Source: Mucilaginibacter terrenus (GTDB lineage Bacteria; Bacteroidota; Bacteroidia; Sphingobacteriales; Sphingobacteriaceae). From it: DNA of 64,000 bases. The notes beneath the pieces were generated by a model. That model saw only the letters and a program-made list of their open reading frames with translations. It was not told the origin of the DNA and searched no databases. The stretch spans positions 496,001-560,000 of the forward strand of contig NZ_QWDE01000001.1 in assembly GCF_003432065.1 (NCBI RefSeq), read 5' to 3'. Numbering within the stretch: position 1 is the stretch's first letter; each line of letters begins with the position of its first letter. A program made the translations under genes and the position numbers. Positions 27,267-36,287 of the stretch are shown here, piece after piece.

Positions 27267-27473
27267 TGTTTCGCTATTAAGCTTTATGATGCATTCAATT
27301 CTAAATTGTCAATCTGCTTTCAGTTACATAATAGGTTATTAATTAACGATATAGCTAAATCATGTGAAGTTTTTGTACTGTTTCGGTTTGTTTCGCTCTG
27401 ATGTGTTAAGTAGTTGGTATTTAAATCTTTACCGTAAATTGCTGTTCCGGGTGTTTCACTTACAAGCGAAACA
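27267..27473. repeat. TGTTTCG box array, locus 2
   Basis: This 373-bp gene-free region between the MBL gene and the alcohol dehydrogenase holds TGTTTCG at 27267-27273, 27379-27385 and 27389-27395. It also has TGTTCCG at 27443-27449, TGTTTCA at 27452-27458 and the inverted CGAAACA at 27467-27473. Counted from 27379 the starts are 0, 10, 64, 73 and 88, matching locus 1. The last boxes form an 11-bp inverted repeat with one mismatch. The left flank AAGTTTTTGTACTG differs by one base from that of locus 1. No other gene or clear promoter was seen here. Confidence 0.75.
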
Positions 27474-27604
27474 CTTTCAGCGCTTATCAAAAGCCATTTG
27501 TCGACTCGACTCTTTTATTGGATTATTCTTAAGGTAATTTTTTTTCGTAAAACTATAATTGAGGTTGTTGTGTTATCTTGATAAACAAAGCTAAATAAAC
27601 ACAA

Positions 27605-28762
27605 ATGAAAGCAGCCGTATTCCACAAGCCAGGCGACATCAGCTACGACACCGTTGCTGATCCTAGAATAGAAAATTCCCGCGATGTTATTTTAAAAGTT
27701 ACATCAACTGCCATATGCGGATCAGACCTGCATATATTAAGCGGGGGAGTTCCGCAAAAAGAAGACATGATAATGGGCCATGAATTCATGGGGATAGTTG
27801 AAGAGGTTGGCTCTGAAATTACAAACCTGAAAAAAGGCGACCGCGTAGTGGTACCGTTTCCGATAGCCTGCGGCCATTGTTTTTTTTGCCAGCATGACGC
27901 ATCTCCTGCCTGCGAAAACTCTAACTATAAGCATTATGGCCCTAATGGTGACATGCTCGATCAAAAAGGAGCGGCATTGTTTGGTTATACTGATTTATAT
28001 GGAGGTTACTCCGGCGGACAGGCGGAGTACGTGCGTGTGCCTTATGCTGATATAAGTCCGCGTAAAGTGCCGGATGATATGACCGACGAACAGGTACTTT
28101 TCCTTACAGATATTTTTCCTACTGGTTGGTCTGCAATAGACTGGGCACAACTTAAAGGCGGGGAAGTAGTAGCCATATTCGGTTCAGGCCCGGTTGGGCT
28201 TATGGCACAGAAGGCAGCCTGGATAAATGGCGCCAGCAGGGTTATTGCAATTGATCCGCTGAATTACCGGTTGGAAAAAGCGAGGGCGGTAAATAAAGTA
28301 GAAACCCTTAATCCTCACGAAGTAGATGTTGTGGAAGCAATTCGCGAAATGACGGGTGGCCGCGGTGCCGATGTATGTGTAGATGCCGTAGGTTTTGAAC
28401 CGGAGCGGAGTTTTCTGGACAAAGCTAAAGCCGCCGTGAATTTTGAGGTAGGCAGCATGAAAGTACTTGATATGGCTTTTAAAGCGGTAAGGCGTATGGG
28501 AACGGTTACTATCATGGGTGTTTATGGTTCTACTTATGACAATTTCCCTTTGCACCGCCTGTTTGACAAAGGAATAGTTCTGAAGATGGGACAAGCGCCT
28601 GTGCTGAACTATATAGACCACCTGATAGATCTTGTTACTCAGGAAAAGGTAGTGCTGGACGACATTATCACCCACACCTTGCCGCTAAGCGAAGTAGCCC
28701 ACGGATACAAAATATTTGACGATAAAGAAGAGGATTGTGTGAAGGTGGTATTAAAACCATAA
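27605..28762 (+). CDS. Zinc-dependent alcohol/formaldehyde dehydrogenase-type MDR
   Basis: This 385-residue medium-chain dehydrogenase has the catalytic zinc ligands in STAICGSDLHI and GHEFMGIVEEVG, and the structural zinc Cys cluster CGHCFFCQHDASPAC near residue 95. The Rossmann motif FGSGPVGLMAQ lies near 195 and is followed by the IDPLNYRLEKA segment that selects NAD. The insert and length resemble the glutathione-independent formaldehyde dehydrogenase branch. The exact substrate is uncertain. It heads an apparent operon with two SDR genes. Confidence 0.9.
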   Translation: MKAAVFHKPGDISYDTVADPRIENSRDVILKVTSTAICGSDLHILSGGVPQKEDMIMGHEFMGIVEEVGSEITNLKKGDRVVVPFPIACGHCFFCQHDASPACENSNYKHYGPNGDMLDQKGAALFGYTDLYGGYSGGQAEYVRVPYADISPRKVPDDMTDEQVLFLTDIFPTGWSAIDWAQLKGGEVVAIFGSGPVGLMAQKAAWINGASRVIAIDPLNYRLEKARAVNKVETLNPHEVDVVEAIREMTGGRGADVCVDAVGFEPERSFLDKAKAAVNFEVGSMKVLDMAFKAVRRMGTVTIMGVYGSTYDNFPLHRLFDKGIVLKMGQAPVLNYIDHLIDLVTQEKVVLDDIITHTLPLSEVAHGYKIFDDKEEDCVKVVLKP

Positions 28763-28813
28763 TTGAAACATACAGAACCAACATCATCAACTGACCCCAA
28801 AATAAAACTTACA

Positions 28814-29674
28814 ATGGAAAATGACGCAGGAGTAAAAATAGCGGATAAACAAGAACATCAGCCGGGAGTAGAGGCGGAGATGGATCCGAAACCAGAGTAT
28901 ATCAAATCAACCTACAAAGCGGCCGGAAAGCTGGAAGGTAAGGTAGCGTTAATTACAGGCGGAGATAGCGGCATTGGCAGGGCTGTAGCGGTGCATTATG
29001 CACATGAAGGTGCAGATGTTGCTATAGTTTACCTTGAAGAGGATGCAGACGCACAAGAGACCAAAGAAGCAGTAGAAGCTGCAGGAAAGCGTTGCCTGTT
29101 GATACCAGGCGATGTTAAAGATCGTGCGTTTTGTAAGCAAGCTGTAGAACAAACAGTTGCTGAATTAGGTAAACTGAACATCTTAGTTAACAATGCGGGT
29201 GTGCAATTTCCGCAAAAGGAGTTTAAAGATATCAGCGAAGAACAGCTTGAAACTACTTTCAAGACCAATATTTTCGCTTATTTCCACTTTGTGAATGCAG
29301 CTATTGATCACCTGAATGAAGGCGACACAATCATCAACACTACCTCTGTAACAGCGTATCGTTCCTCGCCCAATTTGGTAGACTATTCGTCAACAAAGGG
29401 GGCCATAACAACTTTTACACGGTCGCTGGCTACTAACCTGGTAGAAAAGAAGATTCGTGTAAATGCTGTTGCGCCAGGACCTATTTGGACGCCCTTGATT
29501 GTATCCACCTTTGAGGAAGAAAAGATAAAGGAGTTTGGTAGTGAAACGGCGATGAAACGTGCGGGTCAGCCATCAGAATTGGGGCCGGCATACGTGTTTC
29601 TCGCTTCAGACGATTCATCGTACATCACCGGGCAAGTAATCCACGTCAACGGTGGCGAAGTAGTTAACGGATAA
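28814..29674 (+). CDS. Short-chain dehydrogenase/reductase (YghA/YhdF-like)
   Basis: This SDR has the cofactor motif TGGDSGIGRAVAVHYAHEGADV, the structural NNAG (VNNAGVQFP) and the catalytic Ser and YSSTK. The N-terminal extension before the Rossmann fold (QEHQPGVEAEMDPKPEYI) is typical of the YghA/YhdF branch, often linked to stress. I start it at ATG 28814 (286 residues). The frame is open back to a TTG at 28763 directly after the preceding stop codon, so a longer form is possible. C-terminal ITGQVIHVNGG is standard. Confidence 0.9.
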   Translation: MENDAGVKIADKQEHQPGVEAEMDPKPEYIKSTYKAAGKLEGKVALITGGDSGIGRAVAVHYAHEGADVAIVYLEEDADAQETKEAVEAAGKRCLLIPGDVKDRAFCKQAVEQTVAELGKLNILVNNAGVQFPQKEFKDISEEQLETTFKTNIFAYFHFVNAAIDHLNEGDTIINTTSVTAYRSSPNLVDYSSTKGAITTFTRSLATNLVEKKIRVNAVAPGPIWTPLIVSTFEEEKIKEFGSETAMKRAGQPSELGPAYVFLASDDSSYITGQVIHVNGGEVVNG

Positions 29675-29699
29675 CAAACATCAACTAGAAAATAAAACC

Positions 29700-30494
29700 A
29701 TGGAAAACACAAAAGGATACGCCTTAATTACCGGTGCAAGCAGCGGTATAGGCTACGAATTGGCAAAGTTATTTGCCAAAGACCAATATAATTTAATAAT
29801 TGTGGGCCGCAACCAGGCCGAACTTGAGAGCAAAGCAGCAGAGTTCAGGCAGAATGGTGTGGATGTGATCAGCATTGAAAAGGATCTGTTCAACCGCGAA
29901 GAAGTATTTCAACTTTGCGAAGAAGTAAGCAGCCGCAATTTACTGGTAGATGTATTGGTGAATGATGCAGGGCAGGGCGTTTACGGCTTATTTAAAGATA
30001 ATGATATAAAGCGTGAACTGAAGATCATTGACCTGAATATCGGCGCCCTCACCATTCTCACCAAACATTTCCTGAAAGAAATGGTAAGCCGCAACCAGGG
30101 TAAGATACTCAATTTGGCGTCTATAGCTAGTACGACCCCAGGCCCGTGGCAGGCAGTGTATCATGGTACTAAAGCTTATGTATTGTCCATTACAGAAGCA
30201 ATACGTGAGGAGATTAAAGATACTGAGGTTACAATTACAGCCTTGCTGCCTGGCCCGGTAGATACTGACTTTTTCAACAAAGCAGATATGCAGAGCAGCA
30301 GGATTGTGCAGGATAAGAGTTCGTTGTCTGATCCCGCTGATGTTGCCAAAGACGGCTATGACGCGTTGATGTCCGGTACAGACAAGATTGTGTCAGGGTT
30401 TAAAAACAAAGTTACTGTGGCAATGAGCAACATAACACCAGACACTACCGTCGCACATATGATGAATGAAATGCAGAAACCAGTAGAAGAATAA
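29700..30494 (+). CDS. Short-chain dehydrogenase/reductase
   Basis: This 264-residue SDR has TGASSGIGYELAK for cofactor binding, VNDAGQG in place of the usual NNAG, and the catalytic pair in LASIAST and YHGTKAY. The ITALLPGPVDTDFF segment closes the active-site region. It follows the other SDR by 25 bp and is the last gene before a strong terminator. The three oxidoreductases probably form one operon for carbonyl or aldehyde handling, which is an inference from context. Confidence 0.9.
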   Translation: MENTKGYALITGASSGIGYELAKLFAKDQYNLIIVGRNQAELESKAAEFRQNGVDVISIEKDLFNREEVFQLCEEVSSRNLLVDVLVNDAGQGVYGLFKDNDIKRELKIIDLNIGALTILTKHFLKEMVSRNQGKILNLASIASTTPGPWQAVYHGTKAYVLSITEAIREEIKDTEVTITALLPGPVDTDFFNKADMQSSRIVQDKSSLSDPADVAKDGYDALMSGTDKIVSGFKNKVTVAMSNITPDTTVAHMMNEMQKPVEE

Positions 30495-30512
30495 TCTGTA
30501 ACTGTGTCAAAG

Positions 30513-30539
30513 AAAAAGCCGCCTACAAGGCGGCTTTTT
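30513..30539. terminator. Bidirectional terminator between SDR and deacetylase genes
   Basis: Perfect 11-bp arms AAAAAGCCGCC (30513-30523) and 30529-30539 have a 5-nt loop and T-runs on both strands. It ends the plus-strand oxidoreductase operon and the minus-strand glycosylation operon. The stop codon of the deacetylase gene lies within the hairpin. Confidence 0.92.
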
Positions 30540-31332
30540 CTTTGACTGAGAAATTTATGTTCTTTTCAAACACGGAATCTGCTATGGTGCCGAAAAGCAG
30601 ACCGTTTTGTTTGAATGTTGATATAAGACGGTTCATCCGGCTCACCATTGAATCACCAGAGTTTTTACTTACATAACCAGGGAAACCGAAACGTTTTCTA
30701 TCATTCAAATCAGTAAATTCCCATGGATGGAAGTACAAATTAAGATATCCATCGGCTTTGTAAGTTCTTAGGCACATGCGTTGGTATAATGCGAGTGGCA
30801 GGTTATGTATAGATAACCAAAACAGCGGAAACCTAAACCCGGGAGTAACCGAAGCAGGTAGCTGTAGCACACCATCCTGCCAGAACATGTTTCTTGAGAC
30901 TTTAAGGTTGTTATATCTGCCGGGAAGCCAAGTAGGGTTGATCGAACTATTGTACAGGTAGCCGGCTTTCTTGATTTCTGCACCGTCCACGGGCATCATT
31001 CTTGCCATACGGTAGCCTTTTACGGTAGTCTCGCTAATTTCTTCCAGAACTTTCTTCGAGCTGTATAAATCAGCAGGCTCGAATTTAGAATGGTAATGCC
31101 CATGGGATGCCAGTTCATGGCCTGCAGCAACCATTTCTTTAATTAGCTCAGGTTTGCTTAACGCAAAGGTCGCAGTACAAAAGAAAGTGGCTTTTATTTC
31201 ATGTTTGGTCAGAAGATCTAAAATACGCCTTGTGCCTGTTGCAGAAATATTTATCTGGTCGTCGAAAGAGATTTCCTTGCCATATTCCAATGGCATGTCA
31301 AACTCCTCTATATCAAAACTCAACAAGATCAT
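30523..31332 (-). CDS. Polysaccharide deacetylase family protein
   Basis: This 269-residue protein has a NodB-like fold. The first metal motif is LSFDIEEFD at the N-terminus, followed by KATFFCTATFALSKPELI and the metal-binding SHGHYHSKF near residue 80. The C-terminal YLNLYFHPWEF supplies the last motif. There is no signal peptide, so it acts in the cytoplasm or at the inner face. It overlaps the upstream GT2 gene by 20 nt and is the last gene of a three-gene operon. A role in deacetylating a lipid-linked sugar is likely but inferred. Confidence 0.88.
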   Translation of the reverse strand: MILLSFDIEEFDMPLEYGKEISFDDQINISATGTRRILDLLTKHEIKATFFCTATFALSKPELIKEMVAAGHELASHGHYHSKFEPADLYSSKKVLEEISETTVKGYRMARMMPVDGAEIKKAGYLYNSSINPTWLPGRYNNLKVSRNMFWQDGVLQLPASVTPGFRFPLFWLSIHNLPLALYQRMCLRTYKADGYLNLYFHPWEFTDLNDRKRFGFPGYVSKNSGDSMVSRMNRLISTFKQNGLLFGTIADSVFEKNINFSVKEKAAL

Positions 31333-32317
31333 ATTGTGGCTGCTTTATGCTGGTGCTTTGTATGATGTAATTTGGCCGCAATTTGCTTTGCAGGAATATC
31401 TTGCCTACATAAATGCCTATTATGCCCATTATAATGAGTTGTAGTCCGCCTAAAAAGAAAATAGACATTAGAATTGATGCCCAGCCCGCAGAAGCATAGC
31501 CTATATTGGTGTTACCAGTGTAATAGCTATAAAGTACATAAGGCAGGCAAACACCAGTTATTGCCGAAAATGCAAAGCCAAGGTATACTGCAAAGTATAA
31601 CGGCCGTATGCTAAATGAAGTTATCCCCTGAAAGGCAAACTTTATCATGCGCGACAAAGAATACTTGCTTTTACCGGAGTACCTAATATCTGCAGAATAA
31701 TTGATACCATGCTGCGAAAATCCAAGCCACTTGATAATGCCCCGTAAAAACGGATCAATCTCATTAAACTGAAGCAGTGCATCCGCTACCTTGCGGTCAA
31801 TCAACCGAAAATCGGCGGTACCGGGCTCCATATGTATTTCGGACAGCCTATTCACCAGCGCGTAGAACATGTTAGATGTGGCGCGTTTAAACCACGATAT
31901 ATTTTCTGTGGAGATACGGCGGCTGTAGACAATATCAAACCCTTCTTCCCATTTTGATAAAAAGGCAGGGATAAGTTCTGGCGGGTGCTGCATATCGCCA
32001 TCCATACAAATTACACAATCTCCATCGGCATGGTCCAATCCTGCTTTAAGTGCATTCTGATGGCCAAAGTTCCTGCTCAATTTTATATACTCAATCCTGC
32101 CATCAAGATTATTCAGGGTCCTTAGTACAGATATGGTTCCGTCTTTACTGCCATCATCTACAAATATTACGTTGTAATCGTATGTCAGCTTATCAAGCAC
32201 CTTTCTCAATGCTTGTACAAGTACCGGGATGTTCTCCTGTTCGTTAAATGCTGGTATAACCACCGATATTTTTTTCGTTGACCGGTGTGAGTTTGATCGT
32301 GCTGCGATGTGTCTCAT
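31313..32317 (-). CDS. Polyprenyl-phosphate glycosyltransferase, GT2 family
   Basis: The GT-A domain begins ISVVIPAFNEQENIPVL. It carries the nucleotide/metal motif CMDGDMQHPPELIP near residue 107 and ends with two membrane helices, the layout of DPM1/ArnC/GtrB-type enzymes that load a sugar onto undecaprenyl phosphate. I place the start at 32317 (MRHIAARSN, 334 residues). There the ATG overlaps the previous stop codon as TAATG. An upstream in-frame ATG at 32431 lies inside the GT87-like gene and adds an unrelated-looking 38 residues. It pairs with both neighbours in one operon. Confidence 0.92.
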   Translation of the reverse strand: MRHIAARSNSHRSTKKISVVIPAFNEQENIPVLVQALRKVLDKLTYDYNVIFVDDGSKDGTISVLRTLNNLDGRIEYIKLSRNFGHQNALKAGLDHADGDCVICMDGDMQHPPELIPAFLSKWEEGFDIVYSRRISTENISWFKRATSNMFYALVNRLSEIHMEPGTADFRLIDRKVADALLQFNEIDPFLRGIIKWLGFSQHGINYSADIRYSGKSKYSLSRMIKFAFQGITSFSIRPLYFAVYLGFAFSAITGVCLPYVLYSYYTGNTNIGYASAGWASILMSIFFLGGLQLIIMGIIGIYVGKIFLQSKLRPNYIIQSTSIKQPQYDLVEF

Positions 32318-33573
32318 TAATTTTTTAGGGTAGGGGCTATATTGGGCTGAGTTGGGTAATCGGAAACAATTTCCTCGCCATCTTTTCTTGTAAGCATTTC
32401 GGCTATCAACGCAAGCCATATGAGCAAGCATGGTAGTGCTTTAAGGGCATAGCGATTGATGAAATGTAATTTGATGTAAGATGGAAATATATCGGTACGG
32501 TAAAGGCTTCCAAAATAGACTGCAAAGACAAATAAGGTGATTTGAAGTGCTGTAAACGGCCTTGGTGCAGTAACAAACCAAATTGCTATTCCTGGATAGG
32601 CTATGATATAGGTAACGTATTCCGAACCGGTGCTGAATAGAACAATAAACAGCAAACTGGAGCATAGCAACAGAAACTTTTGACGGTGAACACTCGTGTT
32701 TAAAACTTTAAGGCTGGAAATGCAGAATGTTGCTGCGGCGGTTAACAAGACAGGCAGTATAGCTATAGAATGGCCGATTATTCGGCGTGTCATACCCATT
32801 ACAGAGATATCCTGGTATTGGGTATCCATGCTTACATTTTGAGCATTCTTTTCCACAAGTGAGTGGTACCAGTCTCCATACGATTGTAATATAAACTGTG
32901 GTGTAAAGACTAACATAGGCAGAACAAAGAGCACCACCGCCCAAACAAACAAGCCGGCCACAAATTGCTTCTTCTGCTTAGATATTAAAAAGAACACCAC
33001 GCCTATAACGCCATAGAGCTTAATAAAAAACCCGAGCATGATAAACAGCCCGGCCCAAAAGTCCTTCTTGTTATCTACCATTACCCAGGCAAGTATTACC
33101 AGGGCAGCAATGGCGCCATTAGTTTGAAACTCCCTTAACATCACGATGAGCTCCTGTGTGCAGATGATGCAGATAATATTCTTTTTGGTGGTGTCCAGCG
33201 GTAGTTTGTGTATTGCCCAAAAAAGCACTGATACATTAAATATTTGCCAGAAATACAGTCCTAAGTCGCCAGGGAGGACTGCAAATGGCGCCATTATCAA
33301 TGAGAATACCGGCCCGTAGTGATTGCTGTCGAAATAGTATTGAGGGTATTGAGCGTAAAGGTTTTGCCCGTGCAACGCGTTGAAGTAGGTGTATTTAAAA
33401 ATAAGATAGTTGTTTACACCGTGGTAGCCAATGCATTTGTACGTATAAAATGCCGCGATGATTATCCAAATTGATAAAACAAAGTGTTTGTTGTCAATAA
33501 GCTTATAAAACACATTCCTGGTGCCATTTGCGGCCATTAGTTCCGATAATATTTGCGGTATATGGCAAGCCAT
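32317..33573 (-). CDS. Integral membrane glycosyltransferase, GT87/DUF2029-like
   Basis: This 418-residue protein has about ten hydrophobic segments with short loops, including the N-terminal KHFVLSIWIIIAAFYTYKCI helix and a periplasmic NHYGPVFSLIMAPFAVLP segment. The pattern is that of DUF2029/GT87 polyprenyl-phosphate-sugar glycosyltransferases, which take sugars from a lipid carrier on the outer face. It is first in the operon with the GT2 enzyme that would make the lipid-linked sugar. A second ATG at 33537 is a possible start. The family call is moderate because sequence motifs are weak. Confidence 0.72.
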   Translation of the reverse strand: MACHIPQILSELMAANGTRNVFYKLIDNKHFVLSIWIIIAAFYTYKCIGYHGVNNYLIFKYTYFNALHGQNLYAQYPQYYFDSNHYGPVFSLIMAPFAVLPGDLGLYFWQIFNVSVLFWAIHKLPLDTTKKNIICIICTQELIVMLREFQTNGAIAALVILAWVMVDNKKDFWAGLFIMLGFFIKLYGVIGVVFFLISKQKKQFVAGLFVWAVVLFVLPMLVFTPQFILQSYGDWYHSLVEKNAQNVSMDTQYQDISVMGMTRRIIGHSIAILPVLLTAAATFCISSLKVLNTSVHRQKFLLLCSSLLFIVLFSTGSEYVTYIIAYPGIAIWFVTAPRPFTALQITLFVFAVYFGSLYRTDIFPSYIKLHFINRYALKALPCLLIWLALIAEMLTRKDGEEIVSDYPTQPNIAPTLKN

Positions 33574-33784
33574 GCTGCTGCACCGCAGGGTTTAACAATA
33601 GTTTTGAACCGCCTTAAGGATTGCAATTCTTTACAAATGTAATTTATGTAACGTGTTTTTTACACATAGTGCAACAATCCTGATAAATATTTTTTTGCTT
33701 TTGATAATTAGGGTTTGCTTTAAAAGCTAAAGCAAACAAAAACAATGTAAAGAAGGTATTTAATTTAATAATTTCTTAACATCA

Positions 33785-34270
33785 ATGAACGTCTTCATTA
33801 GCATTTTTGGCGAAGGGAAAGACTTAAGTTTGTTCCAGATGTCTGCCCGTGCTATAGTAATTTACTTTGTAGCAATGATACTAATACGTGTGTCTGGCAG
33901 GCGCACCTTCGGTAAAAAGTCGTCCTTTGATATCACCATATCCATAATCTTAGGAGCAGTACTCAGCAGGGCGATAGTTGGTGCTTCGCCCTTTATCTCT
34001 ACCGTAATTGCAAGTTTCGCTCTCGTGTTGCTGCACAGGTTAATAGCGATGGCTATATGGCACAGTAAAATAATGGGTCAGCTGGTAAAAGGTGAAGGCC
34101 GAATGCTTTATGAAAATGGTAAGTTTAACGAAAATAACTTACGCAAGTGCCTCCTGACCCGCGACGATATCATGACTGATCTACGTATTAAAACAAACAG
34201 CAAGTCGCTTGACGACGTAAAAACCATTTACATGGAAAATACCGGTGAACTAAGTTTCGTTACTAAGTAA
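33785..34270 (+). CDS. DUF421 (YetF-like) membrane protein
   Basis: This 161-residue protein has two to three N-terminal helices, with the conserved RVSGRRTFGKKSSFDITISIILGAVLSRA region near residues 37-68. A cytoplasmic domain follows that contains EGRMLYENGKFNENNLRK. This is the DUF421/YetF layout. Function of the family is not well defined and has been linked to the envelope and to spore germination-like roles in Bacillus. It stands alone here. Confidence 0.88.
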   Translation: MNVFISIFGEGKDLSLFQMSARAIVIYFVAMILIRVSGRRTFGKKSSFDITISIILGAVLSRAIVGASPFISTVIASFALVLLHRLIAMAIWHSKIMGQLVKGEGRMLYENGKFNENNLRKCLLTRDDIMTDLRIKTNSKSLDDVKTIYMENTGELSFVTK

Positions 34271-34330
34271 TCGGCACAAGAACAAATCGTTCATCTTTTA
34301 AGCCTGCTTTAATAATATTACTTTTACGCA

Positions 34331-35035
34331 ATGGAAGGTACATCAGGTGCTGACATCTTCGGCCATGCGTTATACGATCATTTTAAAGGCAATAAGCCCG
34401 CAAAACTCTGGATAAACAATAAATACGGCCCTAAGGAAGAGATGCCGGTGAACATATACTTTAGAGATGCGGTCGACATGCCCGAGCTGGAATTAGTTGC
34501 GCTCGATGCATGCAAGGGCAAGATTTTGGATATAGGTGCTGGTGCAGGAAGCCATACTCTTATACTGCAAAATAGCGGTAAAGATGTAACTGCTTTGGAT
34601 GTATCTTCGGGTGCGGTAAGCCTAATGAAGGAGCGCGGTGTCACAAAAGCAATCAATCAGAATATCTTCTTATATAACGATGAACGTTTTGATACCTTAT
34701 TATTGCTTATGAACGGTATCGGCCTTTGTGGCAATATCAGAAATTTACGCTTATTTTTACGGAATACCAAAACCCTGCTTAAGCCGAGTGGCCAATTATT
34801 ATTTGATTCTTCTGATATTTCTTATTTATACAACGGCAATGTGCCGGTAGATAACTATTATGGCGAACTCTGGTACCAATATGCTTATAAAGGCAAAAGA
34901 ACAGAGTGGTTCCAATGGTTATATATCGACAAGGATACGCTGATGGGTATATCCTCAGAAGAAGGCTGGGCAATAGAAATATTGTTTGAAGACGATTTTG
35001 ATGGCTACCTGGCACGGCTGATGGTAGCCGAATAA
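34331..35035 (+). CDS. Class I SAM-dependent methyltransferase
   Basis: This 234-residue protein has the SAM-binding motif GKILDIGAGAGSHTLIL near residue 66, followed by the acidic VTALDVSSGAV strand. The FDTLLLLMNGIGLCGNI string near 120 and the later LFDSSDISYLY segment complete the Rossmann-like fold. The target is unknown. It ends 8 bp before the GH130-like gene, so the two are probably cotranscribed. Confidence 0.88.
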   Translation: MEGTSGADIFGHALYDHFKGNKPAKLWINNKYGPKEEMPVNIYFRDAVDMPELELVALDACKGKILDIGAGAGSHTLILQNSGKDVTALDVSSGAVSLMKERGVTKAINQNIFLYNDERFDTLLLLMNGIGLCGNIRNLRLFLRNTKTLLKPSGQLLFDSSDISYLYNGNVPVDNYYGELWYQYAYKGKRTEWFQWLYIDKDTLMGISSEEGWAIEILFEDDFDGYLARLMVAE

Positions 35036-35043
35036 CAATTTAG

Positions 35044-36180
35044 ATGATGAAACACCTGTATAAAGCGCTATTTTCTTTTTCGCTGATCATTATTTCGGCG
35101 ACAGCTCTAGTTGCACAAACAAGCAAGTTGCCTTTATGGGCTTTCGGACCATTCGTGAGGCCGGCGGGGGTGAACCCTTTGATAAGTCCTGACACAACAA
35201 CCAAGTTTTACGATCCTATGCGCAAGCGCATGATGGACTGGGAGTCAAACGACACCTTTAACCCGGCGGCAACAATCAAGGATGGAAAGATATTTATACT
35301 TTATCGGGCGGAAGATAAATCGGGTGTTGGCATAGGGGGGCGCACATCACGGCTCGGGTTAGCCGAAAGTAAGGACGGCTTGCATGTTAAAAGGTCGCCG
35401 GTACCTGTTTTTTATCCCGCTAACGATAGCCAGAAAGAGTTTGAATGGACAGGCGGTTGCGAGGACCCCAGAGTAGCCGTGACCGCTAACGGTACATACG
35501 TGGTATTTTACACACAGTGGAACCATGACCTGCCACGACTTGGCGTAGCAACCTCAAAAGACCTGAAAAAATGGACGAAGCATGGTCCTATATTCCGTAA
35601 AGCTTACAATGGTAAGTTCCATAAAATAGCAAGCAAATCGGCATCTATAATTACTAAGATGGTGAACGGAAAACAGGTAATCGCTAAAATAAATGGAAAA
35701 TATTGGATGTATTGGGGCGAAACCGGTGTGTATGGCGCCACGTCTACAGATCTGGTGAACTGGTCTCCTGTTATAAACGCCGATAGTACTTTGCGACCCT
35801 TTATATCACCACGCAGACATTATTTCGATAGCGACCTTACTGAGTGTGGTCCTCCGGCCATAATTACGTCTAAGGGTATCCTGCTATTATACAACGGCAA
35901 AAATAACCCTGTATATGGCGATAAAGCCTACACTGCTAACAGTTATTGCGGTGGGCAGGTTATTTTTTCGGCAAGTGACCCTACAAAGCCCCTTGCAAGA
36001 TTGGATAAGCCTTTCTTTGTACCACAGGAATCCTTTGAAAAAAGCGGCCAATATCCTGCAGGTACAGTATTTATGGAAGGGCTGGTATTCTTTAAGAGTA
36101 AATGGTTCCTGTATTATGGTTGTGCAGATTCGAGGGTTGCGGTTGCGGTATATAATCCATTACAAAAAACACAGAAATAG
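35044..36180 (+). CDS. Secreted GH130-like glycoside hydrolase/phosphorylase
   Basis: This 378-residue protein has a signal peptide (hydrophobic to about residue 22, then LVAQTSK). It shows the five-bladed beta-propeller features of GH130. These include a first blade with FNPAATIKDGKIFILYRAED, the acid-bearing GGCEDPRVAV near 138, VVFYTQWNHD and a repeated W/Y-rich blade pattern. Known GH130 enzymes phosphorolyse or hydrolyse beta-mannosides. The substrate here is not certain. It would work in the periplasm. Confidence 0.85.
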   Translation: MMKHLYKALFSFSLIIISATALVAQTSKLPLWAFGPFVRPAGVNPLISPDTTTKFYDPMRKRMMDWESNDTFNPAATIKDGKIFILYRAEDKSGVGIGGRTSRLGLAESKDGLHVKRSPVPVFYPANDSQKEFEWTGGCEDPRVAVTANGTYVVFYTQWNHDLPRLGVATSKDLKKWTKHGPIFRKAYNGKFHKIASKSASIITKMVNGKQVIAKINGKYWMYWGETGVYGATSTDLVNWSPVINADSTLRPFISPRRHYFDSDLTECGPPAIITSKGILLLYNGKNNPVYGDKAYTANSYCGGQVIFSASDPTKPLARLDKPFFVPQESFEKSGQYPAGTVFMEGLVFFKSKWFLYYGCADSRVAVAVYNPLQKTQK

Positions 36181-36287
36181 ATTTAGATAATATTCGGATA
36201 ATATGCTACTTACCAGCAGATAAATTTGGAATTATAAATTATCTGCATATATTTACAACCAGTTATACCCCTAATAGACCTGATCTG

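Noticed and set aside
32318..32431. Upstream start of the GT2 gene inside the GT87-like gene
   Set aside because: The extra 38 residues have no GT2 character and the TAATG overlap at 32317 gives a natural coupled start.
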